DNA from: Oleiharenicola lentus
GTDB taxonomy: Bacteria; Verrucomicrobiota; Verrucomicrobiia; Opitutales; Opitutaceae
DNA: 64,000 bases
Direction: 5' to 3'
NCBI RefSeq assembly: GCF_004118375.1
Contig: NZ_SDHX01000002.1
Span: forward strand, 1-64,000
Positions 17,433-28,019 of the stretch are shown piece after piece. The notes under the pieces are model-generated. The model was not told where the DNA came from. It saw nothing but the letters and a program-made list of their open reading frames with translations, and made no database searches. Numbering within the stretch: position 1 is the first letter of the stretch; each line of letters starts with the position of its first letter. The position numbers were made by a program, and so were the translations under genes.

Positions 17433-17999
17433 ATGAAACTCATTGATCGGTGGCTACAATCCTGGCGTGAACACAAGGTCCGCGCCTGGCTGCGGCCCGG
17501 AGCCCGCGTGCTCGACATCGGCTGCCACCAGGGCGAGTTCCTCGAAAGACTCGGCGGCTCCATCCGCGAAAGTGTCGGCCTCGATCCGCTCGCTCAGCCG
17601 CGGGAAACGGACTCGTTCGTGCTCAAGGCCGTGCCGTTTGCCGAGCCGCTCGACTTTCCCGCCGGCCGCTTCAACGCGATCACCCTGCTGGCGACGCTGG
17701 AACACATCCGCGACAAGGCCCCGCTGGCGCGCGAGGCCCGGCGTCTGCTCTCGCCCGGCGGACGCCTCATCATGACCGTGCCCTCGCCGCGCGTGGACGA
17801 TATCGTGCACACCCTCGTGCGCCTCGGCCTGGCCGACGGCATGAGCCTGGAGGAGCACCACGGCTTCAAACCCGCGGACACCGGCCCGATCTTCACCGCC
17901 GCCGGTCTCGAATTGGAGCACCATTCCAGCTTCCAACTCGGCCTGAATCACCTGTTCGTTTTCCGGCGATCGGATAACGAAGGACCAAGTAGCAAGTAG
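17433..17999 (+). CDS. SAM-dependent methyltransferase (class I)
   Basis: 188 residues from ATG 17433 (MKLIDRWLQSWREHKVRAWL). Upstream in-frame sequence comes from repeat DNA and is not counted. Motif I is RVLDIGCHQGEFLE (about 25-38), the acidic motif II is VGLDPL, motif III is AITLLATLEHI, and the LLSPGGRLIMTVPS post-motif follows, all typical of Methyltransf_11/23 proteins. The substrate is not evident. The last residues (GPSSK) and the stop are encoded by a dispersed repeat that starts at about 17981, so the original C-terminus may have been altered by repeat insertion. Confidence 0.9.
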   Translation: MKLIDRWLQSWREHKVRAWLRPGARVLDIGCHQGEFLERLGGSIRESVGLDPLAQPRETDSFVLKAVPFAEPLDFPAGRFNAITLLATLEHIRDKAPLAREARRLLSPGGRLIMTVPSPRVDDIVHTLVRLGLADGMSLEEHHGFKPADTGPIFTAAGLELEHHSSFQLGLNHLFVFRRSDNEGPSSK

Positions 18000-18075
18000 C
18001 AAGGATCAGGACCGAGCGAATCAGGTCAGCTCCGCCTGCTTTCCTTGGAACTTGTTACTTGGCACTTGTTACTTC
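17981..18075. repeat. Dispersed inverted repeat (family D), copy 1
   Basis: The left arm AGGACCAAGTAGCAAGTAGC and the right arm around CTTGTTACTTGGCACTTG form a broken palindrome. It resembles 21520-21606. Both copies are followed by TAATCGTCGC just before a start codon. The left arm provides the methyltransferase stop codon. Confidence 0.65.
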
Positions 18076-18093
18076 GCGACGTAATCGTCGCGC

Positions 18094-18849
18094 ATGCCCG
18101 ACTTTCGCGCCTACTCCCCCGATGTGCCCGCCGGCGCGGCGGAGATCCGGTTGTCGCCGGAGGAGAGCCATCACCTGGTTGTGGTGAACCGCTGCAGCCG
18201 GGGTGATCTGGTCGTGGCCTTCGATGGTCGCGGCCGCGAATGGCTGACCGAGTGCGCCGATCCCGCCAAGCACGGCGCCGTGCTGCGAGTGAAGTCAATC
18301 CGGCCGGCCGCGACACGCGCGTTCGCGATCAGCCTTGCGCAGGCGCTGCCGAAGGGTGCGACGATGGACGACATCGTCCGCCAGGCCACGGAGGTCGGTG
18401 CCGCGCGCATCGTGCCGCTCCTCAGCGAGCGCACCCAGGTCCACTTCGATGGCGACCGTGCGGACAAAAAAGTCGAGAAATGGCGCACGACCGCCATCGA
18501 GGCCGCGAAGCAGTGCGGCAACCCGTGGTTGCCGGAAATCGTGCCCGTTCAGAAATTCGACGCGTTTCTCGCCACCAGCGGCAGCTACGACTTGCGCCTG
18601 GTCGCCAGCCTGCACGCGGGCACGACGACCCTGAAGCAGACGCTCGCCCGCTTCACCGCCCAGCACGGTCACCCGCCGCGCCACGCCCTCTGGCTGGTCG
18701 GCCCCGAAGGAGATTTCTCGCCCGCCGAGATGACCGCCGCGATCACCGCCGGCTTCCTGCCCGTGACCCTCGGCCCGTTGGTGCTGCGCAGCGACACCGC
18801 CGCGCTCTACGCGTTGAGCATCCTGAGCAACGAACTCCGAGCAGATTGA
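18094..18849 (+). CDS. rsmE: 16S rRNA (uracil-1498-N3)-methyltransferase RsmE
   Basis: RsmE methylates U1498 of 16S rRNA in the 30S subunit. The 251-residue product has the family's PUA-like N-terminus (about 1-75, with LSPEESHHLVVVNRCSRGD) and SPOUT domain. The key segments are the LAQALPKGATMDDIVRQATE helix, VPLLSERTQV, IEAAKQCGNPWLPEI, LWLVGPEGDFSPAEM, and the knot-forming LGPLVLRSDTAALYAL at the end. Length is normal. It starts at an ATG ten bases after TAATCGTCGC. It runs toward kdsA, and the pair is separated by a hairpin region. Confidence 0.95.
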   Translation: MPDFRAYSPDVPAGAAEIRLSPEESHHLVVVNRCSRGDLVVAFDGRGREWLTECADPAKHGAVLRVKSIRPAATRAFAISLAQALPKGATMDDIVRQATEVGAARIVPLLSERTQVHFDGDRADKKVEKWRTTAIEAAKQCGNPWLPEIVPVQKFDAFLATSGSYDLRLVASLHAGTTTLKQTLARFTAQHGHPPRHALWLVGPEGDFSPAEMTAAITAGFLPVTLGPLVLRSDTAALYALSILSNELRAD

Positions 18850-18860
18850 AAACAAGAAGC

Positions 18861-18903
18861 AGCCAAGGAGCAAAGCCATCCCTTTGCAGCTTCGCTCCTT
18901 TGT
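18861..18903. terminator. Hairpin between convergent rsmE and kdsA
   Basis: Nested inverted repeats: AAGGAGC (18865-18871) with GCTCCTT (18894-18900), and CAAAG with CTTTG inside. The position between convergent stops suggests a two-way terminator, though T tracts are short. It may also be a degraded dispersed repeat. Confidence 0.4.
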
Positions 18904-18915
18904 GTTCTCGGCGAA

Positions 18916-19707
18916 TCAACTCCGCACCGCTTTCCACACCGCCACGCAGGTGGCGATGAGCGCGGGGAGCTGGTCGAGCGGCACCATGTTGGGGCCGTCG
19001 GAGATCGCGTTGTCCGGATCGGGATGCGTCTCGATGAAGAGCCCGTCGGCGCCGGCGCCGAGCGCGGCCTTGGCCAGAGGGGGCACGAACTCGCGCTTGC
19101 CGCTGCTCTTGCCGCCGCCCGCGCCGGGCAGCTGCACGCTGTGCGTGGCGTCGAAAACCGTGGGATGACCGTGCGCCTTCATCATCGCGAAGCTGCGCAT
19201 GTCCACGACGAGGTTCTGGTAGCCGAAAGTCGTGCCGCGCTCCGTCTGCCAGATCTCGGCGGCCTTGCCCTGTTTCAACTTGCCGGTGACAAAGGCCATT
19301 TCCTGCGGCGAGAGGAACTGGCCCTTCTTCACGTTGACGACCGCGCCGGTCTTGGCGGCGGCGAGCAGCAGGTCGGTCTGGCGGCACAGAAACGCCGGGA
19401 TCTGCAGAACGTCACACACCTTGGCGACCGGCGCACACTGCTGGCGCTCGTGGATGTCGGTCAGCACGGGAAAGCCGTAATCCTTCTTGATGAGCGCGAG
19501 CAACCGCAGGCCTTCCTTCAGACCCGTGCCCCGTCCGCCGAGGGACGTGCGGTTGGCTTTGTCGAACGAGCCCTTGAAGACGATGTTCAGCTCCTTGTGC
19601 TTCTTCGCGAGCTTCGCCAGCACCACCGCCACACTGCGGCAAACGGTCTCATTCTCGAGCGAACAGGGCCCGGCGATGAGGAGGAGTTTCTTGGGGTCGA
19701 AGAGCAT
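18916..19707 (-). CDS. kdsA: 3-deoxy-8-phosphooctulonate synthase
   Basis: KdsA condenses phosphoenolpyruvate with arabinose 5-phosphate to Kdo-8-phosphate for lipopolysaccharide core. The 263-residue product has the family signatures [80 protein letters not shown] and FIETHPDP. Length is normal. It lies downstream of pyrG on the same strand, a neighbour pair also known in other Gram-negative bacteria, but a repeat of about 80 bases intervenes. Its presence supports an LPS-bearing outer membrane. Confidence 0.97.
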   Translation of the reverse strand: MLFDPKKLLLIAGPCSLENETVCRSVAVVLAKLAKKHKELNIVFKGSFDKANRTSLGGRGTGLKEGLRLLALIKKDYGFPVLTDIHERQQCAPVAKVCDVLQIPAFLCRQTDLLLAAAKTGAVVNVKKGQFLSPQEMAFVTGKLKQGKAAEIWQTERGTTFGYQNLVVDMRSFAMMKAHGHPTVFDATHSVQLPGAGGGKSSGKREFVPPLAKAALGAGADGLFIETHPDPDNAISDGPNMVPLDQLPALIATCVAVWKAVRS

Positions 19708-19750
19708 AAAACTAACTTAGCGGGTCATGGCGGATTGTCGCCTTACGGCT

Positions 19751-19831
19751 CGGATCTGAGCGAAGCGAAGTATCCAGAATGTGTCACGATGCGATTGCAG
19801 TCCTGGGTCCTTCGCTTCGCTCGGGATGACA
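19751..19831. repeat. Dispersed palindromic repeat (family A), copy 1
   Basis: The left arm CTGAGCGAAGCGAAGTATCC is mirrored by GGGTCCTTCGCTTCGCTCGG. It sits between pyrG and kdsA. Related copies are at 24520-24609 and 26008-26091. Similar 'GGATCCTTCGCTTCGCTCAGGATGACA' intergenic elements are, from memory, common in many bacterial genomes. Confidence 0.75.
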
Positions 19832-19843
19832 GAAATAACTGCT

Positions 19844-22099
<2,256 letters not shown>

Positions 22100-22137
22100 T
22101 CCCTAAGCCTGCCGGTTTATTCTAGATACCTCCTTTC

Positions 22138-23130
22138 ATGTCCTCCTTCGAACTTCTCGGCATCGGCAACCCCATCATGGATTTCATCGCCCGCGTGGAC
22201 GATGCTTTCCTCCGCGCGAACGTGCCCGGCGACATCGGCGGCATGGTGCTGGTGGACGACAGTGACATTGAGCGGTTGCTCGGTCGCCTCGGCGGCGCCG
22301 CAGCCCAGGCGCCCGGCGGCTCGGCCGCCAACGCGGTGCTTGGCGCCACGAAGCTCGGCCTGCGCACGACCTTCGTGGGGATGACCGGCACGGACAAGAC
22401 CGGCGAGGACTACCGCACGAACTTCACCGCCGCCGGCGGCGACGGCACGCGCTTCAAACGCACCAACCTGCCCCACGGACGCTGCCTCTCCATGGTCACG
22501 GCCGACGGCCAGCGCACCATGCGCACCCACCTCGGCGCCGCCATGACGCTCAGCCCCGACCAGATCAGCGTGGACGATTTCCGCGGCGCCATGCACGCGC
22601 ACATTGAGGGCTACCTGCTCTTCAATCCCGCCCTCGCCGAAAAAGTCGCCGCCACCGCCCGCGCCGCCGGCTGTACCATCAGCCTCGAACTTTCCTCCTT
22701 CGAGGTCGTCAACGTCGCCCGCGACTGGATTCTCGCCCAACTCAAGCAGGGCGTGGATGTGGTCTTCGCCAACGAGGACGAGGCCAAGGCGCTGTTCCAA
22801 AAGGATGCCGGCTACGACGACTACGCCCGCCACATCGCGGCCTTCGGTGGTATCGCCGCCGTGAAGATCGGCAAGGACGGCGCCTGGGTGGCCAAGGGCG
22901 CCGAGCTGCACCGCATCGCGCCCGTCAAGGTCAACCACGTCGCCGACACCACCGGCGCGGGCGACGCCTGGGCCGGCGGCTTCCTTTATGCCTGGCTGCG
23001 GGGCAAGTCCCTCGCCTCCGCCGGCGCCCTCGGCTCCGCCCTCGGCGCGGAGTGCGTGCAACACCTCGGCGCCAGCATCCCCGAAGCCCACTGGCCCCGC
23101 CTGCAGGCCTTGGCCGCATCGCTGAAGTAA
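22138..23130 (+). CDS. PfkB-family carbohydrate/nucleoside kinase (adenosine kinase-like)
   Basis: 330 residues. PfkB kinases phosphorylate sugars or nucleosides with ATP. Visible motifs are the N-terminal substrate region LLGIGNPIMDFIARVDD, the glycine block APGGSAANAVLGATKLG, a VVFANEDEAKALF segment, and the C-terminal catalytic signature ADTTGAGDAWAGGFLYAWL with the base Asp near residue 273. The GNPIMD start and a NEDEA motif are features of the adenosine kinase-like branch, so adenosine or a related nucleoside is the first guess, with ribokinase-type sugars as an alternative. A family C repeat begins six bases after the stop. Confidence 0.9.
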   Translation: MSSFELLGIGNPIMDFIARVDDAFLRANVPGDIGGMVLVDDSDIERLLGRLGGAAAQAPGGSAANAVLGATKLGLRTTFVGMTGTDKTGEDYRTNFTAAGGDGTRFKRTNLPHGRCLSMVTADGQRTMRTHLGAAMTLSPDQISVDDFRGAMHAHIEGYLLFNPALAEKVAATARAAGCTISLELSSFEVVNVARDWILAQLKQGVDVVFANEDEAKALFQKDAGYDDYARHIAAFGGIAAVKIGKDGAWVAKGAELHRIAPVKVNHVADTTGAGDAWAGGFLYAWLRGKSLASAGALGSALGAECVQHLGASIPEAHWPRLQALAASLK

Positions 23131-23135
23131 GCGGA

Positions 23136-23229
23136 TGTAGCAACGGCGCTTGAATCCCGCTGCGGGATGAAAGCGTGGTTTGGAACGGCCACGTTGTCTC
23201 CCGCGGACGCGGGATCCAACGCTGCTACA
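23136..23229. repeat. Dispersed palindromic repeat (family C), copy 1
   Basis: TGTAGCAACGG...CCAACGCTGCTACA outer arms enclose GCGCTTGAATCCCGCTGCGGGATGAAAGCGTGGT. Other copies are at 37138-37227, 40867-40951 and 48392-48483. It lies just after the PfkB kinase stop. Confidence 0.8.
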
Positions 23230-23287
23230 AGGTCCCTGACTTTCCCCGGAACCAAACCGCGTCCTGCGGTTCCAACCCAGCGCACAC

Positions 23288-23830
23288 ATGAAACCGGCCG
23301 GGTTGCTTCTTCCCGTGATCGGACTCGCGGCGGCCCTATCCGCCGCCGAGCCGGAGCCGGCGCGCATTTCCCGCGACATCAGCGCCAAGATCCGCGAAGG
23401 CCTGCCCACCTACCAACCGCCGGCCGCCCCGGCCGAGGGCGGCTCCGCCGGTACCGAAGGTTCCCAGACCAGCGACCCCAACGTGCTCATTCTGCCCAAG
23501 CTGACCGTGAAGGAAAAACGCCTGCCGCCCGACGCGGCCGATCAGCTCATGAGCCGCGACGACTTCAAGCGGAAGATGGAAAACCTCTACCTCGACGAAA
23601 TCGCCAAGGACGGTCCGCTGAACTATCTGCTGAACAAATTTACGATCCCCATCCTGAGCCCCTCCAAGGCCGAACGCGGCAAGGCGATCTACCAGCGGCG
23701 GGAACTCGACCGCCTGCGGCATGTCTCGGATGCCGCGCGCTCACTCGATCCGAACGCCACCAAGAAATTGGAGCGCGACCTCGACAACTCCCACACCACC
23801 CGCCCGGCCGGCGGCCTGCCGAAAAAGTAG
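23288..23830 (+). CDS. Secreted protein of unknown function, tandem paralogue 1
   Basis: 180 residues with a signal peptide (MKPAGLLLPVIGLAAALSAA). The mature part has the short conserved pattern GLPTYQPP, a Gly/Ser-rich linker, DPNVLILPKLTVKEKRLP, and later LNYLLNKFTIPILSPS with a highly charged C-terminal helix. The next gene (23947-24495) repeats this order, so the two are tandem paralogues. I recognise no named family. Periplasmic location is inferred from the signal peptide. Only a 116-base gap separates the genes. Confidence 0.85.
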   Translation: MKPAGLLLPVIGLAAALSAAEPEPARISRDISAKIREGLPTYQPPAAPAEGGSAGTEGSQTSDPNVLILPKLTVKEKRLPPDAADQLMSRDDFKRKMENLYLDEIAKDGPLNYLLNKFTIPILSPSKAERGKAIYQRRELDRLRHVSDAARSLDPNATKKLERDLDNSHTTRPAGGLPKK

Positions 23831-23946
23831 GTGAATATCTCCAGTCCGCCGGTCACCGCGAGCCCACGGAGTCCGGCGTGGCAACCCAGCCGGCCCAGTC
23901 ATTTTTTTCACTCGAAACCTCCACCTTTCTGCATTCCTTTCTTTGT

Positions 23947-24495
23947 ATGGAAACGACGGCAAAACTCGGCCTCATTCTGCTGGCTCTGACCGTGATCTCC
24001 CGGGCCGAGGACACGCCTGCGGCGGCCCAGCCATCGTCCGAATCTACGTCCGCGGCGGTGATCGCCGTGCCGGTCCGTCCGGCGGTTCCGGAGCGCGCCA
24101 GCCTCCTGCCCGGCCTGCCGACCTACGCTCCACCGCCCCCGGCCGCGCCCAAGCAGCTCGACCAGCCCAACACGCCCACCGATCCCGACGTGCTCGTGCT
24201 GCCCAAGATGACGGTGAAGCAGAAGCCGCGCCCGCGCCTGAATGCCGACATCGTCTATGCCTCGAAGGACCTCGGCAACGTGCTCGCGAAGCAAAAATAC
24301 ACGCAGCTCGACCAGGCGTTGAACAAGTTCACCCTGCCCCTCTTCGGCCAGTCCCTCGCCGAGCGCGCGATTGAGGACCACAAGCGCGAGAAGAAGCAGG
24401 CCCTGACCGACGACGTGCTGAACATTTCCAACGCCCTCAAAGACGCCGATCCCGCCGAAGCCAAGTCCCTCGAGAAAGCAATCACGATGCCCTGA
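23947..24495 (+). CDS. Secreted protein of unknown function, tandem paralogue 2
   Basis: 182 residues from ATG 23947 (METTAKLGLILLALTVISRA, signal peptide). The open frame upstream is the shadow of paralogue 1. It repeats the elements of its neighbour: GLPTYAPPPP, DPDVLVLPKMTVKQKPRP, then LDQALNKFTLPLFGQS and a charged helical end. The Pro/Ala-rich stretch before the DPDVLVLP motif is longer than in paralogue 1. The repeated 'DPxVLxLPKxTVKxK' is reminiscent of the 'LSPFTV' stretch before TonB receptor plugs, but no plug domain follows. Function unknown. Confidence 0.85.
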   Translation: METTAKLGLILLALTVISRAEDTPAAAQPSSESTSAAVIAVPVRPAVPERASLLPGLPTYAPPPPAAPKQLDQPNTPTDPDVLVLPKMTVKQKPRPRLNADIVYASKDLGNVLAKQKYTQLDQALNKFTLPLFGQSLAERAIEDHKREKKQALTDDVLNISNALKDADPAEAKSLEKAITMP

Positions 24496-24519
24496 ATCAG
24501 GGTGGAACCCGCGAAGATC

Positions 24520-24609
24520 GTCATCCTGATCCCGCGCCTGCGGGAGAAGGATCCAAGTAATGTCTGGTACCGATTATCCTGCTGGATCCTTCGCACGGCT
24601 CAGGATGAC
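24520..24609. repeat. Dispersed palindromic repeat (family A), copy 2
   Basis: GTCATCCTGA (24520-24529) is the exact mirror of TCAGGATGAC (24600-24609), and GAAGGATCCA (24546-24555) of TGGATCCTTC (24583-24592). It lies 24 bases after paralogue 2. Between it and the aminotransferase start the only structure is a GCCCGC/GCGGGC hairpin at 24719-24732. Confidence 0.85.
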
Positions 24610-24718
24610 GGTAGGGACATTCGATAATCACCGCTTCTTGGAAAGCTCCGTTCCAGTCCTCAGCTTCTCGGAACACACCGGAGTTTAGACGTACACCTTA
24701 AGGTCTTTATGCCAAGCG

Positions 24719-24732
24719 GCCCGCTTGCGGGC
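24719..24732. repeat. Small hairpin GCCCGC-TT-GCGGGC
   Basis: Perfect 6-bp stem with a 2-base loop, 30 bases upstream of the aminotransferase start. The same hairpin in the other orientation occurs at 42838-42853. Confidence 0.5.
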
Positions 24733-24761
24733 AAAACGGCAACCGGCATCCTCTGCTTCCC

Positions 24762-25916
24762 ATGCCGCGCACGTCCCGCCGCACCTCTGTTTTCACCGAG
24801 TCGCTCATCCGCGAGATGACGCGCGTGGCCGCCCAGCACGGGGCCATCAATCTCTCGCAAGGCTTCCCCGACTTCAATCCGCCCAAGGTCGTGCTCGACG
24901 CGGCCAAGGCCGAGATGGACGGTCCGAACCACCAATACGCCGTCACCTGGGGCGCGACGCCGCTGCGGCAGGCGCTGGCGCGCAAGCTTACGCGCTTCAC
25001 CGGACTCGAATGCGATCCCGACCGCCACCTCATCGTCACCTGCGGCGCCACCGAGGCGATGATGGTCGCGGTGATGACCGTCGCCGACGTGGGCGACAAG
25101 ATCGGCCTCTTCTCCCCGTTCTACGAAAACTACAGCGCCGACGCCATCCTCTCGGGCGTGACGCCGGTCTTCGCGACGCTCAACCCGCCCGACTACACCT
25201 TCGACCTCGCGGAACTCCGCAAAGTTTTCGCCAGTGGCATCAAGGCCTTCATACTCTGCAACCCGTCGAACCCCTGCGGCAAGGTCTTCACGCGCGCCGA
25301 GCTCGAGCAGATCGCCGCCCTCGCGCAGGAATTCGATGTCTTCATCATCACCGACGAGGTTTACGAGCACATCGTCTTCGGTTCGCATACGCACAGCTAC
25401 ATGTCCGCGTTGCCCGGCATGGCCGAGCGCACGGTGATGTGCAGCTCGCTCTCGAAGACCTTCGCCATCACCGGCTGGCGGCTCGGCTACGTGTTCGCCG
25501 ACCCGGCCTTCGTCGCGCAGGGGCGCAAAGTCCACGATTTCCTCACCGTCGGCGCCGCCGCTCCGCTGCAGCACGCCATCGTCGCCGGCCTGAACCTGCC
25601 CGACAGCTACTACGCCGGCCTCGCCGCCGAATACGCCGAGCGACGCGCCATTTTGCTCGGTTACCTCGACCGCACCGGCCTGAGCTACACGCAGCCGCAG
25701 GGCGCCTACTTCGTCATGGTGGACATATCTCCCTTCGGCTACGCCAACGACGTAGAGTTCGCCCGCTGGATGACGAAGGAGATCGGCGTCGCGGGAGTGC
25801 CCGGCTCGGTGTTCTTCCCCACGCCCGAGCACCGCTACATCCGCCTGAACTTCGCCAAGCGCGCCGAGACACTCCACGCTGCGGGCGAACGCCTGCTGAA
25901 GCTGAAGCGTGGGTGA
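24762..25916 (+). CDS. PLP-dependent aminotransferase, class I/II (methionine/kynurenine type)
   Basis: 384 residues. Fold-type I aminotransferase motifs are in order: INLSQGFPDFNPP, the NHQYAVTWGATPLRQAL region, GATEAM, NPSNPCGKVFT with the Asn for the substrate carboxylate, FIITDEVYEHI with the ring-binding Asp, and SSLSKTFAITGWRLGY with the PLP Lys232. The 'SQGFPDF' start and 'FSPFYENY' resemble methionine aminotransferase YbdL and kynurenine aminotransferases, so it probably transaminates sulfur or aromatic amino acids with a 2-oxo acid. It starts at ATG and appears monocistronic, with two hairpins after the stop. Confidence 0.93.
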   Translation: MPRTSRRTSVFTESLIREMTRVAAQHGAINLSQGFPDFNPPKVVLDAAKAEMDGPNHQYAVTWGATPLRQALARKLTRFTGLECDPDRHLIVTCGATEAMMVAVMTVADVGDKIGLFSPFYENYSADAILSGVTPVFATLNPPDYTFDLAELRKVFASGIKAFILCNPSNPCGKVFTRAELEQIAALAQEFDVFIITDEVYEHIVFGSHTHSYMSALPGMAERTVMCSSLSKTFAITGWRLGYVFADPAFVAQGRKVHDFLTVGAAAPLQHAIVAGLNLPDSYYAGLAAEYAERRAILLGYLDRTGLSYTQPQGAYFVMVDISPFGYANDVEFARWMTKEIGVAGVPGSVFFPTPEHRYIRLNFAKRAETLHAAGERLLKLKRG

Positions 25917-25929
25917 TTCTCCCCTATAG

Positions 25930-25949
25930 GGTCGTCGCTTGCGACGACC
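25930..25949. terminator. Perfect hairpin after the aminotransferase gene
   Basis: GGTCGTCGC-TT-GCGACGACC, a 9-bp stem, lies 13 bases past the stop. No strong T tract follows, so it is either a weak terminator or part of a repeat with the palindrome at 25959. Confidence 0.45.
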
Positions 25950-25958
25950 TCCCGCCCG

Positions 25959-25980
25959 AGGTCGGGCCTAGGCCCGACCT
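25959..25980. repeat. 22-base perfect palindrome
   Basis: AGGTCGGGCCT directly abuts its reverse complement AGGCCCGACCT. With no loop this suits protein binding or cruciform formation more than termination. Confidence 0.75.
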
Positions 25981-26007
25981 TATATGAATACTAGCGAAGC
26001 GCATTCC

Positions 26008-26091
26008 GCTGGATTCTTTTCTCCGCTCAGAATGACACGCCAAGAGAATGATCCCAGCACCTGTCATGCTGAGTGAAACGAAGCATCCAGT
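26008..26091. repeat. Dispersed palindromic repeat (family A), copy 3
   Basis: GCTGGATTCTTTTCTCCGCTC...AATGACA is mirrored by TGTCATGCTGAGTGAAACGAAGCATCCAG, with several mismatches. A diverged relative of 19751-19831 and 24520-24609. Confidence 0.65.
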
Positions 26092-26133
26092 GCTAAACCC
26101 GGCCTCACAGGAGTTCGGCCCTCCACGAATCTG

Positions 26134-26166
26134 AAAACAAAAAGCCGGCACCCTGCGGCGCCGGCT
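26134..26166 (-). terminator. Rho-independent terminator of the sulfur operon
   Basis: On the minus strand AGCCGGC (26166-26160) pairs with GCCGGCT (26149-26143) and is followed by TTTTTGTTTT. It lies about 30 bases downstream of cysK, the last gene of the operon starting at 32053. Confidence 0.85.
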
Positions 26167-26195
26167 TGAAACTAGAATTCTGTCGCAGCCCTCTC

Positions 26196-27176
26196 TCAGG
26201 CGTTCGACGCCAGGAGGTCGTCGATCGAGTCGCTCTCGACGTTCACGTCGGCGAAGAGCCAGGTGGAGAGGTAGCGCTCGCTGCTCGACGGGATGATGGC
26301 GACGATCTGCTTGCCCTTGTTCTCGGGGCGCTTGGCCAGCTGGAGCGCGGACCAGACGATGGCGCCGGAGGAGATACCGATCGGAATGCCGTCGAGCTGG
26401 TTGACCTGCTTCGACACCGGACCGGAATCGGCCTCCTTCACGCGGATGACCTCGTCGTAAACCTTGGTGTTGAGCACGGCGGGCACGAAGCCGGCGCCGA
26501 TGCCTTGCAGCTTGTGCGGGCCGGGGGCGCCGCCGGAGAGGACCGGGGACGCGTCGGGCTCGACCACGACGACCTTCACGCCGGCTTTCTTCTGCTTCAG
26601 CACCTCACCGACGCCGGTGACCGTGCCGCCGGTGCCGACACCGGCGACCACGATGTCCACCTTGCCGTCGGTATCCTTCCAGATCTCCTCGGCGGTGGTC
26701 TTGCGGTGGATGGCGGGATTGGCGGGATTGGCGAACTGCTGGAGAATGACGGAGCCCTTGATCTTGGCCTGCAACTCCTCGGCCTTGGCGATGGCGCCCT
26801 TCATGCCCTTGGGTCCCTCGGTGAGAACGAGACGCGCGCCGAGGATCTTGAGCAGCTTGCGGCGCTCGGTGCTCATGGTCTCGGGCATGGTGAGGATGAG
26901 CTTGAGGCCCTTGGCCGCGGCGACGAAGGCCAGGGCAATGCCGGTGTTGCCGGAGGTCGGCTCGATCAGGACGGTGTCCTGGGTGATCTTGCCTGACTTC
27001 AGGGCGTCATCGATCATCGAGAAACCGATGCGGTCCTTCACGCTGGAGAGCGGGTTGAAGAACTCGAGCTTGAGGAGGACTTCCGCCTGGGCCCCGTGGG
27101 CGGCGGCGGTGCGGTTGAGGCGCACGAGCGGCGTGTTGCCGATGGTTTCGGTGATGTCGTTGTAGATCCTGGCCAT
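26196..27176 (-). CDS. cysK: Cysteine synthase A (O-acetylserine sulfhydrylase)
   Basis: CysK makes L-cysteine from O-acetylserine and sulfide with PLP. The 326-residue product carries [11 protein letters not shown], the PLP lysine Lys47 in [10 protein letters not shown], the PTSGNTGIA substrate loop, the GTGGTVTG phosphate loop, and [10 protein letters not shown] near the C-terminus. Length is normal. It is last in a same-strand series starting with an Rrf2 regulator, 78 bases after the permease gene, and is followed by a strong terminator. This arrangement suggests that imported sulfur compounds feed cysteine synthesis under one regulator. Confidence 0.97.
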   Translation of the reverse strand: MARIYNDITETIGNTPLVRLNRTAAAHGAQAEVLLKLEFFNPLSSVKDRIGFSMIDDALKSGKITQDTVLIEPTSGNTGIALAFVAAAKGLKLILTMPETMSTERRKLLKILGARLVLTEGPKGMKGAIAKAEELQAKIKGSVILQQFANPANPAIHRKTTAEEIWKDTDGKVDIVVAGVGTGGTVTGVGEVLKQKKAGVKVVVVEPDASPVLSGGAPGPHKLQGIGAGFVPAVLNTKVYDEVIRVKEADSGPVSKQVNQLDGIPIGISSGAIVWSALQLAKRPENKGKQIVAIIPSSSERYLSTWLFADVNVESDSIDDLLASNA

Positions 27177-27254
27177 GGTGGGCGTGGGGGTTGAGGTTCG
27201 TCAGTTCAGTGAAAAGCGACCGAAAGGCAAATGGGAGCCATGTCCTATCACGAG

Positions 27255-28019
27255 TTATTTTTCCGTGCCCCAGCGGCGGTGCAGGAACTTCTCCCAGGGG
27301 GAGAACAGGATTTTGTCCGCCAGCAGACCGATCAGGACGATCAGCAGCATGATGGCGACAACCTGCTCCATGGCGTTCAGCTCGCGGCCGTAATGCAGCA
27401 GGTGGCCGAGGCCGAAGCCGGTGAGGATGGTCACGTAAATCTCCGCCGCCATGAGCGAGCGCCAGGCAAAGGCCCAGCCCTGCTTCATGCCGCTGACGAT
27501 GAACGGCAGCGAGGCCGGCAGCATGACGAAGACCCACATGTGCAGACCGGTCGAGCCCATGGTGCTGGCCGCGCGGACGTAGAGCGGGTTGACGTTCCGC
27601 ACGCCGGTCTCCGTCGCGAGGATGACGGACCACAGCGTGCCCATCACCACGACGAAGAGCATGGCGCCCTCGGTTTGACCGAACCACAACAGTGCCAGCG
27701 GCACCCAGCAGACGCTCGGCAGCCCCTGCAGGCCCAGCGCCAGCACGCCGAGTGTGTCGCGCAGGGTCTGCACGCGGGCCGTGAGGAAACCCAGCGGCAC
27801 GCCCGCGGCCAGGCCGATGAGATAGCCGGCGACCAGGCGTTTCATCGTAACCACCGAGCTGGCCCAGAGCGTGCCGTCGCGCAGCGCCTCCCAGAGGTAG
27901 AGGCCCACGCTTTCCGGCGAGGGCACGAGGACGGGCGACCAGATTTTGGCCACGAAGGCCCAGTGCCAGGCGCCAATCAGCAGCAGGAAAAAGGCGGATG
28001 CGGTAAGAAATCGTTTCAT
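27255..28019 (-). CDS. ABC transporter permease (SsuC/TauC/NrtB type)
   Basis: 254 residues from ATG 28019 (MKRFLTASAFFLLLIGAWHW). The much longer open frame upstream is antisense-like shadow of the ATPase gene. Six or so membrane helices are visible. The cytoplasmic EAA loop reads LMAAEIYVTILTGFGLGHLL. The protein matches BPD_transp_1 permeases of nitrate/sulfonate/taurine importers. Its start overlaps the ATPase stop by one base (TGATG), implying translational coupling. The sulfur context favours a sulfonate or related organosulfur substrate, but nitrate-type anions use similar permeases. Confidence 0.92.
   Translation of the reverse strand: MKRFLTASAFFLLLIGAWHWAFVAKIWSPVLVPSPESVGLYLWEALRDGTLWASSVVTMKRLVAGYLIGLAAGVPLGFLTARVQTLRDTLGVLALGLQGLPSVCWVPLALLWFGQTEGAMLFVVVMGTLWSVILATETGVRNVNPLYVRAASTMGSTGLHMWVFVMLPASLPFIVSGMKQGWAFAWRSLMAAEIYVTILTGFGLGHLLHYGRELNAMEQVVAIMLLIVLIGLLADKILFSPWEKFLHRRWGTEK

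Noticed and set aside
23167-23946. Long upstream extension of the second secreted paralogue
   Set aside because: Out-of-frame shadow of paralogue 1. The signal peptide begins at 23947.
26166-26996. Plus-strand open frame across cysK
   Set aside because: Antisense shadow. The minus-strand CysK has every family motif.
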